Positions 1-8,983 of a stretch of 34,660 nt of DNA are shown here, in pieces. Both the position numbers and the translations under genes were made by a program. Each line of letters opens with the position of its first letter. The stretch's first letter is position 1. This DNA is from JAAYCI01 sp964550985 (GTDB lineage Bacteria > Bacillota > Clostridia > Oscillospirales > Ruminococcaceae). The notes under the pieces are model-generated. The model was not told where the DNA came from. It saw only the letters and a list, made by a program, of their open reading frames with translations, and did no database searches. The stretch lies in assembly GCA_964550985.1 (NCBI GenBank), contig CAZKBM010000026.1, positions 1 through 34,660 of the forward strand, read 5' to 3'.

Positions 1-1355
1 CCAGCGAAGGGGAGATTACACTATTTGGCAAACCCGTACAGTTTTCTTCGCCGCATGTTGCACTGGCAAATGGTGTTGGCATGATTTACCAGCATTTTAA
101 ACTGGTGGAAAACCTTACCGCGCTGGAAAATATTGTGGAGGCCAACAACCACGGCATTTTTTTGAGCCGCAAAAGAGCCAAAGAAAAAATTTTGGCTCTG
201 TGCGAAAAAACCGGCTTACGCTGCAACCCAAACCAGTATGTTTATGACATGAGCATTAGCGAAAAGCAAACTTTAGAAATTTTGAAGGTATTGTACTGCG
301 ATGTGCAGCTGCTGATATTGGACGAGCCCACCGCCGTGCTTACCCCACAGGAGGCCGACCGCCTGTTTGAAGTTTTGCGTAACATGAAGGCACTTGGGCA
401 CTCTATCATCCTCATTACACACAAACTAAATGAAATTATGCGGGTGAGCGACCGTGTTACCGTTTTGCGCGGCGGTAAGAACGTTGGTGTTGTGAATACC
501 GCCGAGGCAAATACCCAGAGCCTGACAAACCTGATGGTGGGAAGCAGCACCGAACTTAGCTTTTGCTGTGCGCCGCGCCTGGGTGAAGAAGTGCTGGTGG
601 AGGCAAAAAACCTGTTTGTACAAAGCCGGGATAAGGTTCCCCTGCTACAAGATGTCTCGTTCAGTATACATTACGGGGAAATATTGGGGGTGGCAGGCCT
701 TGCCGGCAGTGGGCAAAAACCTCTGTGCGAAGTGATGAGCGGTATTTTAAAGCTGGACGGCGGAGAGGTGATGTACAAGGGTAAAAATGTGGTGGACCCC
801 CATAAAACCCGGGTAAACACCCAGCAGATGCGGGTGGGGTTTGTGCCGGAAAACCGCCTTGGCATGGGCCTTATTGGCAATTTTGATATGGTGGATAACC
901 TGCTGCTGCGCGAAGCCGACAACCAAAAAGGGCTGCTGCTAAACCGCAGCCCCTGCCGTGCAGGAGCCGAAAAACTAATAGAGGCCTTTGATATTAAAAC
1001 CCAAGGGCCACAGTTCCCCGTAAAGTTAATGAGCGGGGGTAATATACAAAAGCTGATGGTTGGACGAGAGATGGAACGGGAAATTGACTTTTTTGTGGCC
1101 GCCTACCCTGTGCGCGGGCTGGATATGAGTTCCATCTATTTTGTATATAACATGCTGGAATCCATTAAGGTACAGGGGATTCCCGTACTGCTCATTGGCG
1201 AGGACCTTGACCACCTTAAACAGTTTACCAACCGTATTTTGGTGCTGTGTGAAGGCCGGGTAATGGGCACGGTGTACAGCGCTGTTGCCACCCGTGAAGA
1301 ACTGGGCCAAATGATGGCGGGGCAGATGCTGGAGAGGGAGAGGTGGGTTTCGTGA
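1..1355 (+). CDS. Nucleoside-type ABC importer, double ATPase subunit (5' end missing)
   Basis: This is the ATPase of a simple-sugar/nucleoside importer of the BMP-NupOPQ (YufOPQ) type, with two nucleotide-binding domains in one chain. The reading frame is open from base 3, so the start and first Walker A lie outside the window. What remains begins in domain 1 (GMIYQHFKLV Q-loop at 81, LLILDEP Walker B). Domain 2 has a GLAGSGQK P-loop, LMSGGNIQK signature and PVRGLD in place of the usual P(T)RGLD. The domain 1 signature reads MSISEKQ where the family usually has LSVGEQQ, so its Gly is replaced by Ser. Degeneracy in one site is common in this family. Its stop overlaps the start of the first permease (GTGA). 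Nucleoside specificity is inferred from the family. Ribose or other sugar transport is less likely given the two YufP/YufQ-like permeases. Confidence 0.9.
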   Translation, partial: SEGEITLFGKPVQFSSPHVALANGVGMIYQHFKLVENLTALENIVEANNHGIFLSRKRAKEKILALCEKTGLRCNPNQYVYDMSISEKQTLEILKVLYCDVQLLILDEPTAVLTPQEADRLFEVLRNMKALGHSIILITHKLNEIMRVSDRVTVLRGGKNVGVVNTAEANTQSLTNLMVGSSTELSFCCAPRLGEEVLVEAKNLFVQSRDKVPLLQDVSFSIHYGEILGVAGLAGSGQKPLCEVMSGILKLDGGEVMYKGKNVVDPHKTRVNTQQMRVGFVPENRLGMGLIGNFDMVDNLLLREADNQKGLLLNRSPCRAGAEKLIEAFDIKTQGPQFPVKLMSGGNIQKLMVGREMEREIDFFVAAYPVRGLDMSSIYFVYNMLESIKVQGIPVLLIGEDLDHLKQFTNRILVLCEGRVMGTVYSAVATREELGQMMAGQMLERERWVS

Positions 1356-2467
1356 AAAAAGGCCTACATTTTACAAAATTTACCCTTGGCGAGCGGCTGG
1401 AGTGCCCCCGCCGGGTAAGGGTGCTCTCTCTGTTGGGGGCCTTGGCACTGGCCCTTTTCATCATCTCCATCATTTTACTGTGCATGGGCTTTAACCCTTT
1501 TGACGTTTTTGCCAAAATGATTGTGGGGGCTCTTGGCTCGCTATACTCCTTTAAATGGACCTTAACCCGCACCATTCCCCTAGCTCTTACGGCCATTGGC
1601 GTGTTGTATGCCTTTCGCATTCGGTTTTGGAATATTGGTGGCGAAGGGCAAATTTTCATGGGCGCTTTTGCGGCTTCGGCCGTGGCGCTTTTTGCCCCCC
1701 CTATGCCACGCGCCCTTACCCTGCTGCTTATGCTGCTTGCCGGTTTTATGGGCGGCGCCGTTTGGGCGCTGATACCCGGCTTATTTAAGGTGCACCGGCG
1801 GATGAACGAAACCATTGTTACTTTGATGATGAATTATGTTGCCCTACAGTGGATTACCTACCTGCAATACAGCGCCTGGCGCGACCCCAAAAGCCTGGGC
1901 TTCCCCAAAATTGAGTTTTTCCCACAAACGGCCGTTTTACCGGAGTTTTTGGGGATTCACACAGGTTTTTACATCTTGCTACTGGTAACGGCCCTTACCT
2001 ACGTTTTGTTTAACCACACAAAACTTGGCTTCCGTATGCGTATTATTGGGGAAAGCGATGAGGCCGCCCGCTATGTGCGGTTAAAAAAGAGTTCCCTTGT
2101 GTTAATTAGTGTACTTTTGAGCGGGGGTATTTGTGGCCTTACTGGGATGATTCAGGCCTCGGCCGTGAACAATACGCTCAATGTAAACGTCACCTCAGGG
2201 GTTGGCTTTACGGCGGTTATCATTGGCTGGCTTAGTAACATGAACCCCATTTACTGTGTGCTTATTTCCTTTGCCTTTTCAGTGATGAGCGAGGGCGCCT
2301 CTTATATCCAAACAGTTTTTCAAATTCCAGAGTCCATTGCAATGCTGATACAGGGTATTGTAATGCTGGCCGTGATTGGCTCCTCCTTTTTTACGCGCTA
2401 CAGCCTAACGGCAAAAAAGGCCACGCCAAATACCCCTGCGGCCACCGAGGCAAAGCCTGCACATTAA
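1352..2467 (+). CDS. Nucleoside-type ABC importer permease 1 (YufP/NupP-like)
   Basis: This is an integral membrane permease of the BPD_transp_2 family, 371 aa and strongly hydrophobic with about eight to ten membrane segments. The segment MNETIVTLMMNYVALQ (from about 1803) matches the cytoplasmic coupling-loop motif of this family (MNEIIxTLMMNYIA). Two GTG starts are possible, at 1343 and 1352. I prefer 1352 because a GAGAGGGAGAGG Shine-Dalgarno ends 8 bases before it and it overlaps the upstream stop as GTGA. It forms a transporter with the preceding ATPase and the next permease. The substrate-binding lipoprotein (BMP family) is not in the window and presumably lies upstream. Confidence 0.9.
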   Translation: MKKGLHFTKFTLGERLECPRRVRVLSLLGALALALFIISIILLCMGFNPFDVFAKMIVGALGSLYSFKWTLTRTIPLALTAIGVLYAFRIRFWNIGGEGQIFMGAFAASAVALFAPPMPRALTLLLMLLAGFMGGAVWALIPGLFKVHRRMNETIVTLMMNYVALQWITYLQYSAWRDPKSLGFPKIEFFPQTAVLPEFLGIHTGFYILLLVTALTYVLFNHTKLGFRMRIIGESDEAARYVRLKKSSLVLISVLLSGGICGLTGMIQASAVNNTLNVNVTSGVGFTAVIIGWLSNMNPIYCVLISFAFSVMSEGASYIQTVFQIPESIAMLIQGIVMLAVIGSSFFTRYSLTAKKATPNTPAATEAKPAH

Positions 2468-2498
2468 TAGAGGAAGCCCGCACATGGGAGGAGTTGCT

Positions 2499-3437
2499 AT
2501 GAGTATAGAGTTTGTTGTTACTTTGCTGGCGGCGGCTATCACCGTGGGCACCCCTATTTTGTTTGGCGCCCTGGGTGAAACGCTGGGCCAAAAAGCCGGC
2601 AATATGAATTTGGGCGCCGAGGGCCTGATGCTGATGGGTGCCGTTGTGGGCTTTAAAACGGCTTACACCGTACAAAACCCCGGCCTAGCCTTACTTGCGG
2701 CGGCCCTTACCGGGGCGGCGTTTGCACTGGTGTTTGCCCTACTTACGGTTACATTACGCTGCAACCAAACCATTACCGGCCTTACCCTAACCACCTTTGG
2801 GCAGGGTTTTGCCAATTTTATCGGCTCCAGTTCGGTGGGAACCCGCCTGCCGGAAAATTTTACCGCCCATTTTACCAGCCTCAAACTTCCTCTCCTCGGG
2901 GATATTCCCTTGATTGGGCCAATCTTCTTCCAGCAAAATATCCTGGTTTATTTTAGCTATGCGCTTGTGGCACTGGTGGCCGTGTATCTGTACCGCACAA
3001 GGGCTGGGCTGCGGCTGACGATGGTGGGCGAAAACCCCGCCGCCGCCGACGTGATCGGCATATCGGTAAACCGCTACAAATATGCCCACATTTTGGTTTC
3101 CGGCCTGCTATACGGCATTGGCGGTGCCTATATCTGTTTTACCACCATCCCCACCTGGCAAAACGACATTGTGGCGGGCAAAGGCTGGATTGCCGTTGCC
3201 CTAGTTATCTTTGCCGCTTGGAACCCCATAAAAGGTTTTTTTGGGAGTGCCCTGTTTGGCCTTATGCTCATTTTGGGGGTGCGCTTACAACAATTCGGCC
3301 TGCCGATATCGCTATATTTCTTTGATATGCTGCCCTATTTGATGACCATTCTCATTTTGTATTTCGGCAGTTTCCGCAAGGGTGGCACGGGCGAGCCCGC
3401 CGGGCTGGGTAGTTCCTACTTCCGTGAAAGCCGCTAG
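2499..3437 (+). CDS. Nucleoside-type ABC importer permease 2 (YufQ/NupQ-like)
   Basis: This is the second BPD_transp_2 family permease, 312 aa and very hydrophobic. It opens with an ETLGQKAGNMNLGAEGLMLMG stretch (2574 onward), the hallmark N-terminal segment of the YufQ branch. An upstream ATG at 2484 is in frame. I prefer ATG 2499 because GGAGGAG lies 5 bases before it, and this Shine-Dalgarno would otherwise be inside the coding sequence. It ends 92 bases before the set A Mo subunit with no terminator between them, so transporter and hydroxylase A may be co-transcribed. Confidence 0.9.
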   Translation: MSIEFVVTLLAAAITVGTPILFGALGETLGQKAGNMNLGAEGLMLMGAVVGFKTAYTVQNPGLALLAAALTGAAFALVFALLTVTLRCNQTITGLTLTTFGQGFANFIGSSSVGTRLPENFTAHFTSLKLPLLGDIPLIGPIFFQQNILVYFSYALVALVAVYLYRTRAGLRLTMVGENPAAADVIGISVNRYKYAHILVSGLLYGIGGAYICFTTIPTWQNDIVAGKGWIAVALVIFAAWNPIKGFFGSALFGLMLILGVRLQQFGLPISLYFFDMLPYLMTILILYFGSFRKGGTGEPAGLGSSYFRESR

Positions 3438-3529
3438 AGGGGCAATTTCTGCCTCGTGTGCTCTGGTATCCGTGCCAAAAAAGGTGTACAATACAGAAAA
3501 CCGGGTTTTATCGAAAGCGAGGGAAGAGG

Positions 3530-5653
3530 ATGAAGGAAATCAGCCGGCCGGTGGTGAAAAAAGACCACGCGGAAAAAATGAGCGGCCGGGCCGTTTATGT
3601 GGCCGACCTAAACACCACCGGAATGTTACACGGCAAATTTGTACGCTCGCCCCTGGCGCGGGCCAGGGTGCTGGCCGTACGCCCGCCAATTATGCCGGAA
3701 GGCTATTTTACCGTGGATAAAAACGACCTGCCCGGCCCAAACCATGTGCGGGTGATGGAGGACGACCACCCCATTTACGCGGGCGACACCGTGGAGTTTG
3801 TGGGGGATGTAGTGCTGATGGTGGTGGGGCCGGACGAAGCCGAGGCAGAGCGGCTGGCCGCGGCCACCCAGGTGGACTATGAGCCCTTGCCCCCCTGTTT
3901 GGATGTAATGGAATCCGACACGCTGCTGTTTGATTACCGCTATGGCCATGGAGACACCCAAAAGGCCTTTGAAAAGGCCGATTTTGTGTATGAGGAGGAC
4001 TTTGAAACCGGCTACCAGGAGCAGGCTTACCTTGAGACCCAGGGCCTGATTGGCGAGTACCATGACGGCAAGCTGACCATACGCGGCAGTATGCAGTGCC
4101 CGTATTACATCCACGGCTCGCTGCTGGGGGTGATGAACTGCGCGCCGGATAAAGTACAGATTGTGCAGGAAACCACCGGCGGCGGCTTTGGTGGCAAGGA
4201 GGCCTACCCCTCTATTTTGGCCGCGCAGGTGGGCGTGGCCGCCCGCAAGGCAAACGGCAAACCCGTGCGGGTCATCTATGGCCGCCGCGAGGATATGGCC
4301 TTTACCAGCAAGCGCCACCCCTCGCGCTGCCACTACAAGGTGGCGGTAAAAAACAAGACGATAACGGCCTTGGAGGCCGATGTGACCTATGACCCTGGGG
4401 CGTATACCACCCTTTCGGGCCTGGTGCTGCAGCGGGGCATTTTTGCCGCCCCCAACTGTTACCTCACCCCCGCGCTGGAGGTGCGCGGCCACGCGCCCAA
4501 AACCAACACCGTGCCAAACGGGGCCTTCCGCGGGTTTGGCGCGCCCCAAACCGTGTTTGCCATGGAGACGCTGATGAACCACCTGGCCGAAAAGCTGGGC
4601 GAGGATCCCCTGGATTTTAAAATGCGCCACATGGCAAAACAGGGCGACATGACCTCCACCGGTGGCAGATACCATTTCCCCGTGCCCCTGCCCGCCATGA
4701 TACAGCGGGTAGACGAGGCCGTGAGTTACCGCAAAAAGCGCGCCGAGTACGCAAAACCCCAAACCGGGCGCTACCGCCGTGGCATTGGCATGGCCATTTG
4801 GTTCCACGGCGCGGGCTACACCGGCAGTGGCGAGCGGGACTTTGTAAAAGCTGTGACAAAACTGCAAAAAACAGCCGACGGCTATGTGAAGGTGCTGGTT
4901 TCCAACACCGACATGGGCCAGGGGCTGAAAACCACCCTTTGTAAAATTGTGGCGCAGGAGCTAAACCTGCCGCTGGATAATATCCTGATAGATAACCCCG
5001 ACACCGACCTAGTGCCCAACAGCGGGCCCACGGTTGCTTCGCGCAGTTTGATGATTGTGGGCGAACTGCTGCGCCGGGCGGCCATAAAGCTGCGGGGCGT
5101 TTGGAAGGAGGGCGAGGCACAGGAAGTTACCGAACATTACTCCGAACCCGGTTTTATGATTCCCTTTGATATGGACACTTTTGAGGGCGACGCCTACCCC
5201 ACCCAGGACTGGGCCGTGTGCACCGTGGAACTGGAAGTGGACCGCCTGACGGGCTGCCACAAAATTTTGGACGCCTTTGGCTGCTTCGACGTGGGCACCC
5301 CCATCGATATGAATATCATTGTGGGGCAGATGGAGGGCGGCTTTATGCAGGGGCTGGGCTATTCTTCAATGGAGAAGATGGAAAACACCCCCGAGGGCGG
5401 CATCCGGCACACGAGTTTTACCGATTATATCATCCCCACCGCTATGGATGTACCTCATTTAGAGGCCGAAATGTATGTGGAGGAATTTCCCTACGGCCCC
5501 TACGGCGCAAAAGGTGCCGGGGAACTGCCTCTTGTGGGCATTCCGCCCGCCTATATTGAGGCGCTGGAACAGGCGCTGGGGGGCGCGAAACTGTGCAAAG
5601 CCCCCTTTGGCCCTGAGGATACCCTAAAAGCCCTGCGGGAGGTAAAAGCATGA
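3530..5653 (+). CDS. Molybdenum hydroxylase set A, Mo-cofactor subunit (xanthine dehydrogenase family)
   Basis: This is the large catalytic subunit of a xanthine dehydrogenase-type complex, 707 aa, slightly shorter than the usual 730-780. Domain 1 starts near residue 10 with SGRAVYVADL. The GGGFGGKE motif is at residues 217-224 and keeps the Glu that contacts purine in xanthine dehydrogenase (bovine E802). RGFGAPQ is at 334-340 (Phe as bovine F914), the pterin-binding MGQG at 462-465, and the catalytic base Glu in GAGE at 665. The frame is open further 5', but ATG 3530 is where family homology begins and follows a GGGAAGAGG sequence. It overlaps the 2Fe-2S gene by ATGA and is followed by an FAD gene, giving a complete three-subunit enzyme. 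By pocket residues it is the best candidate here for a true purine hydroxylase. Many clostridial members carry labile selenium, which cannot be seen from sequence. Confidence 0.92.
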   Translation: MKEISRPVVKKDHAEKMSGRAVYVADLNTTGMLHGKFVRSPLARARVLAVRPPIMPEGYFTVDKNDLPGPNHVRVMEDDHPIYAGDTVEFVGDVVLMVVGPDEAEAERLAAATQVDYEPLPPCLDVMESDTLLFDYRYGHGDTQKAFEKADFVYEEDFETGYQEQAYLETQGLIGEYHDGKLTIRGSMQCPYYIHGSLLGVMNCAPDKVQIVQETTGGGFGGKEAYPSILAAQVGVAARKANGKPVRVIYGRREDMAFTSKRHPSRCHYKVAVKNKTITALEADVTYDPGAYTTLSGLVLQRGIFAAPNCYLTPALEVRGHAPKTNTVPNGAFRGFGAPQTVFAMETLMNHLAEKLGEDPLDFKMRHMAKQGDMTSTGGRYHFPVPLPAMIQRVDEAVSYRKKRAEYAKPQTGRYRRGIGMAIWFHGAGYTGSGERDFVKAVTKLQKTADGYVKVLVSNTDMGQGLKTTLCKIVAQELNLPLDNILIDNPDTDLVPNSGPTVASRSLMIVGELLRRAAIKLRGVWKEGEAQEVTEHYSEPGFMIPFDMDTFEGDAYPTQDWAVCTVELEVDRLTGCHKILDAFGCFDVGTPIDMNIIVGQMEGGFMQGLGYSSMEKMENTPEGGIRHTSFTDYIIPTAMDVPHLEAEMYVEEFPYGPYGAKGAGELPLVGIPPAYIEALEQALGGAKLCKAPFGPEDTLKALREVKA

Positions 5654-6129
5654 TGGCAGAGGGAATTTGTTTTACATTAAACGGGCGGGGCGTTTGCTAT
5701 GAAGGCTGCGCCGACGACCGCCTTTTGGACGTGCTGCGTGAGCACTTTGGCCTTACCGGCACAAAGTGCGGCTGCAAAGAGGGCGAGTGCGGAGCCTGCA
5801 GCGTGATACTGGACGGGCGGCTGATTCCCAGCTGCATGGTGGCCATGGGCCGGGCCGAGGGCAGCGAGGTGACCACGATAGAGGGCTACCGCGAGACGGC
5901 GCGCTTTGCCGCGCTGGATAAAGCCTATGCCTCGGTTTCGGCCGTGCAGTGCGGGTTTTGCATACCCGGCATGGTGCTGGCAAGCGAGTGTATTTTGGCC
6001 CAAAACCCGCACCCCAGTGAGGCGGACATACGGAGGGGCATCTCGGGCAATATCTGCCGGTGCACGGGTTACAACGCCATTGTAAAAGCCATTGGCATTG
6101 CCGCAAAGGAGGGTGAGGGACTATGGTAA
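5650..6129 (+). CDS. Molybdenum hydroxylase set A, [2Fe-2S] subunit
   Basis: This is the electron-transfer subunit, 159 aa, of the XdhC/CoxS/CutS type (naming differs between systems). The N-terminal plant-ferredoxin-like domain carries CGCKEGECGAC (residues 40-50), whose Cys at 42, 47 and 50, with a later Cys near 62, hold the first cluster. The C-terminal helical domain carries CGFC and CRCTGY for the second cluster. ATG 5650 overlaps the Mo-subunit stop as ATGA. A second ATG follows directly, so the start is uncertain by one residue. Electrons would pass from the Mo centre through these clusters to the FAD subunit encoded next. Confidence 0.95.
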   Translation: MMAEGICFTLNGRGVCYEGCADDRLLDVLREHFGLTGTKCGCKEGECGACSVILDGRLIPSCMVAMGRAEGSEVTTIEGYRETARFAALDKAYASVSAVQCGFCIPGMVLASECILAQNPHPSEADIRRGISGNICRCTGYNAIVKAIGIAAKEGEGLW

Positions 6130-6938
6130 ACACAAACACGCCCAAAACCCTGCCCGAGGCGCTGCGCCTTTTGGCCGCGGAGCCCTGCACCCCTTACGCG
6201 GGCGGCACCGAACTGATGGTGCCCGAACACCCAACGGGCCATTTTTTATTTTTGCACAAACTGCCTGAGCTACGCGGTATTGAAAAAACCCAAAGTGGCC
6301 TGCGCGTAGGGGCCTGTTGCAGCTACGCCGAACTGCTGGAAAGCCCTTTGACCCCCGCGCTGTTAAAACAGGCTATAGAACAAATTGCCGCCCCCGGAAT
6401 ACGCGGGCTGGGCACCATGGGGGGCAATGTGTGCAACGCTTCGCCCGCGGGCGATACCCTGCCTATTTTGTACCTGTATAACGCCCAAACCCTGCTGGCA
6501 GGCCTTACACCAAGCGGCGAAGTGACCTACCGCCGCCTGCCCATTGCCGAATTTATAAAAGGGGTGCGTAAAACCGCCCTTGCCAAAGGCGAACTGCTGG
6601 TAGCCCTGGAGATGGAGGAACCCGCCTTTACCCACAGCGTATATGAAAAGGTGGGCGCACGGGCGGCGCAGGCTATAGCAAAACTTTCGTTTGCGGCGGG
6701 CGCAAGGGTTGATAATGGCAAATTCATTGACTTTCGCGCTGCGTTTGGGGCTGTGGGCCCCACCGTTATACGCCGGGAAGATTTAGAGGCGCAGGTGGTG
6801 CAAAAGGGCCCTGGCCCTGCACTGGCCGCTCTGTATGAACCTGTAATCTCCCCCATTGACGACCAGCGCTCCACCGCCGAATACCGCAAGGCCGTTTGCC
6901 TTGGCTTGCTGGAAGATTTTTTGCAAGGCCTGTTATAG
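6123..6938 (+). CDS. Molybdenum hydroxylase set A, FAD-binding subunit
   Basis: This is the flavin subunit, 271 aa, of the XdhB/CoxM family, which passes electrons to or from a soluble acceptor such as NAD or a ferredoxin. The FAD pyrophosphate motifs are present: YAGGTELM at about residues 22-29 and GTMGGNVCNASPAGD at about 98-112. The C-terminal CO dehydrogenase flavoprotein domain follows. It lacks the extra 4Fe-4S insert seen in the 4-hydroxybenzoyl-CoA reductase subunit. It overlaps the 2Fe-2S gene by 7 bases and has a strong GGAGGGTGAGGG site just before ATG 6123. It is the last gene of the first plus-strand operon, with a terminator 42 bases downstream. Confidence 0.93.
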   Translation: MVNTNTPKTLPEALRLLAAEPCTPYAGGTELMVPEHPTGHFLFLHKLPELRGIEKTQSGLRVGACCSYAELLESPLTPALLKQAIEQIAAPGIRGLGTMGGNVCNASPAGDTLPILYLYNAQTLLAGLTPSGEVTYRRLPIAEFIKGVRKTALAKGELLVALEMEEPAFTHSVYEKVGARAAQAIAKLSFAAGARVDNGKFIDFRAAFGAVGPTVIRREDLEAQVVQKGPGPALAALYEPVISPIDDQRSTAEYRKAVCLGLLEDFLQGLL

Positions 6939-6980
6939 AGCCAGCGAAGCCTTTTACAGTGTACGCAACGCAAACGACAA

Positions 6981-7015
6981 CAAAGCCCCCCCGTTTTTAT
7001 GCCGGGTGGGCTTTG
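6981..7015. terminator. Bidirectional intrinsic terminator between set A and transketolase
   Basis: The arms 6981-6993 (CAAAGCCCCCCCG) and 7003-7015 (CGGGTGGGCTTTG) pair over 13 positions with a single C-T mismatch and a 9-base T-rich loop. It lies between convergent genes (FAD subunit ending 6938, transketolase ending 7126). T-tracts are weak on both sides, so efficiency is uncertain. Confidence 0.65.
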
Positions 7016-7057
7016 TATTGGATTCTCACTTCTATTTCAGCATTTTTGCACAAACGC

Positions 7058-7084
7058 ACTGCGGCATTCTTTTTATGCCGCAGT
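7058..7084. other. Second perfect hairpin downstream of the transketolase genes
   Basis: ACTGCGGCAT (7058-7067) and ATGCCGCAGT (7075-7084) form a perfect 10-bp stem around the loop TCTTTTT. It lacks a T-tract on either strand, so it could be a transcript-end stabiliser or accessory terminator for the minus-strand operon ending at 7126. No function can be assigned. Confidence 0.45.
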
Positions 7085-7125
7085 CTCTGAAAAAGAGTAG
7101 ATATTTCAATCAGAAGCTAATTTTC

Positions 7126-8064
7126 CTACAAAAAAGCCTTGGTTTGGTTTACTATATTTTCCGCCGTCAGGCCAAACTCCTGCATCAGTTTTGCGCCGGG
7201 GCCGCTGTGGCCAAACACATCGTTTACGCCAATGCGCAGCACCGGCACCGGGCAATGGCGGGCCGTGCAGGCGCATACGGCTTCGCCCAGGCCACCTATG
7301 ATGTTGTGCTCTTCGGCGGTTACAATGCGGCCACAGTCTTTGGCGGCCTTTACTACCAGTTCTTCATCCAGGGGCTTAATGGTGGCCATGTTGATGACAC
7401 GGGCTTTTATTCCCTCTTCGGCCAGCTTTTGGGCGGCCAGAAGGGCCTCGTACACCAGCAGGCCGGTGGCTATCAGGGCCACATCCCCGCCCTCTTGCAG
7501 CACCTCGCCCTTGCCAATGGTGAAGCAAAAATCCTCCTGCTTATGGAACACAGGGGCCGCAAGGCGGCCAAAGCGCATATACACCGGGCCGCTATGCCGG
7601 TAAGCCGCCTGCACCACCGCGCGGGCCTCCACGTCATCACTGGGGCAGATGACCGTCATGCCCGGTATGCTGCGCATCAGGGCAAAATCCTCGTTACACT
7701 GGTGGGAGGCACCGTCCTCCCCCACCGAGACGCCGCCGTGGGTGGCGCCAATTTTTACGTTGAGGTGGGGGTAACCGATGGAGTTGCGCACCTGCTCAAA
7801 GGCGCGGCCCGCCGCAAACATGGCAAAGGTGGAGGCAAAGGGCACAAGGTTGCAGGTGGCAAGGCCCGCGGCCACGGCCATCATGTTACATTCGGCTATG
7901 CCGCTGTTAAAAAAACGCTGGGGAAAAGCTTTTTGAAAGATAGAGGTCTTGGTGGCCTCCGAGAGGTCGGCGTCCAGCACCACCACATCATCATGAGCCT
8001 CACCCAGGGCGGCCAGCGCCTTGCCGTAACTTTCACGCGTGGCTATTTTTTGCAGTTCCTCCAT
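7126..8064 (-). CDS. Transketolase, C-terminal subunit
   Basis: This is the pyrimidine-binding and C-terminal half of a split transketolase, 312 aa. It carries the conserved Glu that activates the thiamine diphosphate aminopyrimidine in FFNSGIAECNMM (about residues 51-62), and THGGVSVGEDGASHQ (about 109-123), as in transketolase and DXP-synthase-like C-terminal halves. Its start lies 2 bases after the stop of the N-terminal subunit gene, with an AAAGGGGGG site inside that gene, so the two are translated together. The heteromer would move two-carbon units in the non-oxidative pentose phosphate pathway. Split transketolases are common in clostridia. Here the enzyme sits beside rpiB in a nucleoside/purine neighbourhood, consistent with ribose salvage. 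Confidence 0.93.
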   Translation of the reverse strand: MEELQKIATRESYGKALAALGEAHDDVVVLDADLSEATKTSIFQKAFPQRFFNSGIAECNMMAVAAGLATCNLVPFASTFAMFAAGRAFEQVRNSIGYPHLNVKIGATHGGVSVGEDGASHQCNEDFALMRSIPGMTVICPSDDVEARAVVQAAYRHSGPVYMRFGRLAAPVFHKQEDFCFTIGKGEVLQEGGDVALIATGLLVYEALLAAQKLAEEGIKARVINMATIKPLDEELVVKAAKDCGRIVTAEEHNIIGGLGEAVCACTARHCPVPVLRIGVNDVFGHSGPGAKLMQEFGLTAENIVNQTKAFL

Positions 8065-8066
8065 GT

Positions 8067-8915
8067 TTAGTTCCCCCCTTTCGCGCCGCTTTGGCCGTCT
8101 AACTCGGCTAGAGCCTGCTCATATTGCTCGTCACTGGGGGCTTTGCCGTGCCAGCCGGCCTGGTTTTCCATAAAACTTACCCCTTTGCCCTTTGTGGTGC
8201 GCGCCACAATTACGCTGGGCTTGCCGCTTACCTTACGGGCGGCGGCAAAGGCCTCTTCCAACTGGGCAAAACTGTTGCCGTTTGCCACGGGGAACACCGC
8301 AAAGCCAAAGGCCTCCATCTTCGCCTCAATGGGCTCGCAGCTCATAACATCTTTTGTGGCACCGTCTATTTGTAGGCCGTTTACGTCGATGATCGCACAG
8401 AGGTTATCCAGCTTATGGTGGGCGGCATACATAAAGGCCTCCCAGCACTCGCCCTCCTCAATTTCACCGTCGCCCAACAGGGCGTACACCCGGTTGCCCG
8501 TGCCGTTTACCCGTGCGCCCAGCGCCATGCCGCAAGCGGCTGAAATCCCCTGCCCCAGGCTGCCCGTGCTCATATCCACGCCGGGGGTTAGGTTCATGCT
8601 GGGGTGGCCCTGCAAATGGCTGCCAATAGCGCGCAGGCCGACCAAATCCTCTTTGGGGAAAAAGCCCCTTTGGGCCAGCGTAGCGTATAACCCCGGCGCG
8701 GTGTGGCCCTTGCTCAGCACAAAACGGTCGCGGTTTTTCATCCGTGGGTTTTTGGGGTCTATCTGCATCTCTTCAAAATACAGGTAGGTAAAAATTTCCG
8801 CCGCCCCCAGCGAACCGCCGGGGTGGCCGCTTTTGGCCGCGTGCACCGCAGTCAGTATCCCGCGGCGTATTTCGGCGGCCGTCTCCTCCAGCCGCCTCTG
8901 CTTCGTCTCTTCCAT
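8067..8915 (-). CDS. Transketolase, N-terminal (thiamine diphosphate-binding) subunit
   Basis: This is the N-terminal half of a split transketolase, 282 aa. Visible landmarks are SGHPGGSLGAAEIF near residue 30, SKGHTAPGLYA near 65, and the ThDP/Mg motif GDGEIEEGECWEA followed about 25 residues later by DVNG. I chose ATG 8915 because GGAGAG sits 5 bases upstream. An in-frame GTG at 8921 is less likely. It is the second gene of an rpiB-tktN-tktC operon, 68 bases after rpiB. Confidence 0.93.
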   Translation of the reverse strand: MEETKQRRLEETAAEIRRGILTAVHAAKSGHPGGSLGAAEIFTYLYFEEMQIDPKNPRMKNRDRFVLSKGHTAPGLYATLAQRGFFPKEDLVGLRAIGSHLQGHPSMNLTPGVDMSTGSLGQGISAACGMALGARVNGTGNRVYALLGDGEIEEGECWEAFMYAAHHKLDNLCAIIDVNGLQIDGATKDVMSCEPIEAKMEAFGFAVFPVANGNSFAQLEEAFAAARKVSGKPSVIVARTTKGKGVSFMENQAGWHGKAPSDEQYEQALAELDGQSGAKGGN

Positions 8916-8983
8916 TGTCACTCTCCATACCTCAGCCGGTACTCTTTCTATTTTTGTCTCTACTTAGCCCAGGCGCCTGCAAA

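Noticed and set aside
3458..3529. N-terminal extension of the set A Mo subunit by 24 residues
   Set aside because: The extension is Cys/Arg/Lys-rich, unlike the family, and homology and the ribosome binding site point to ATG 3530.
3626..4867. Long open frame (413 codons) on the minus strand inside the set A Mo subunit
   Set aside because: It is a shadow of a strongly coding GC-rich gene. Its translation is Gly/His-rich with no domain, and there is no ribosome binding site.
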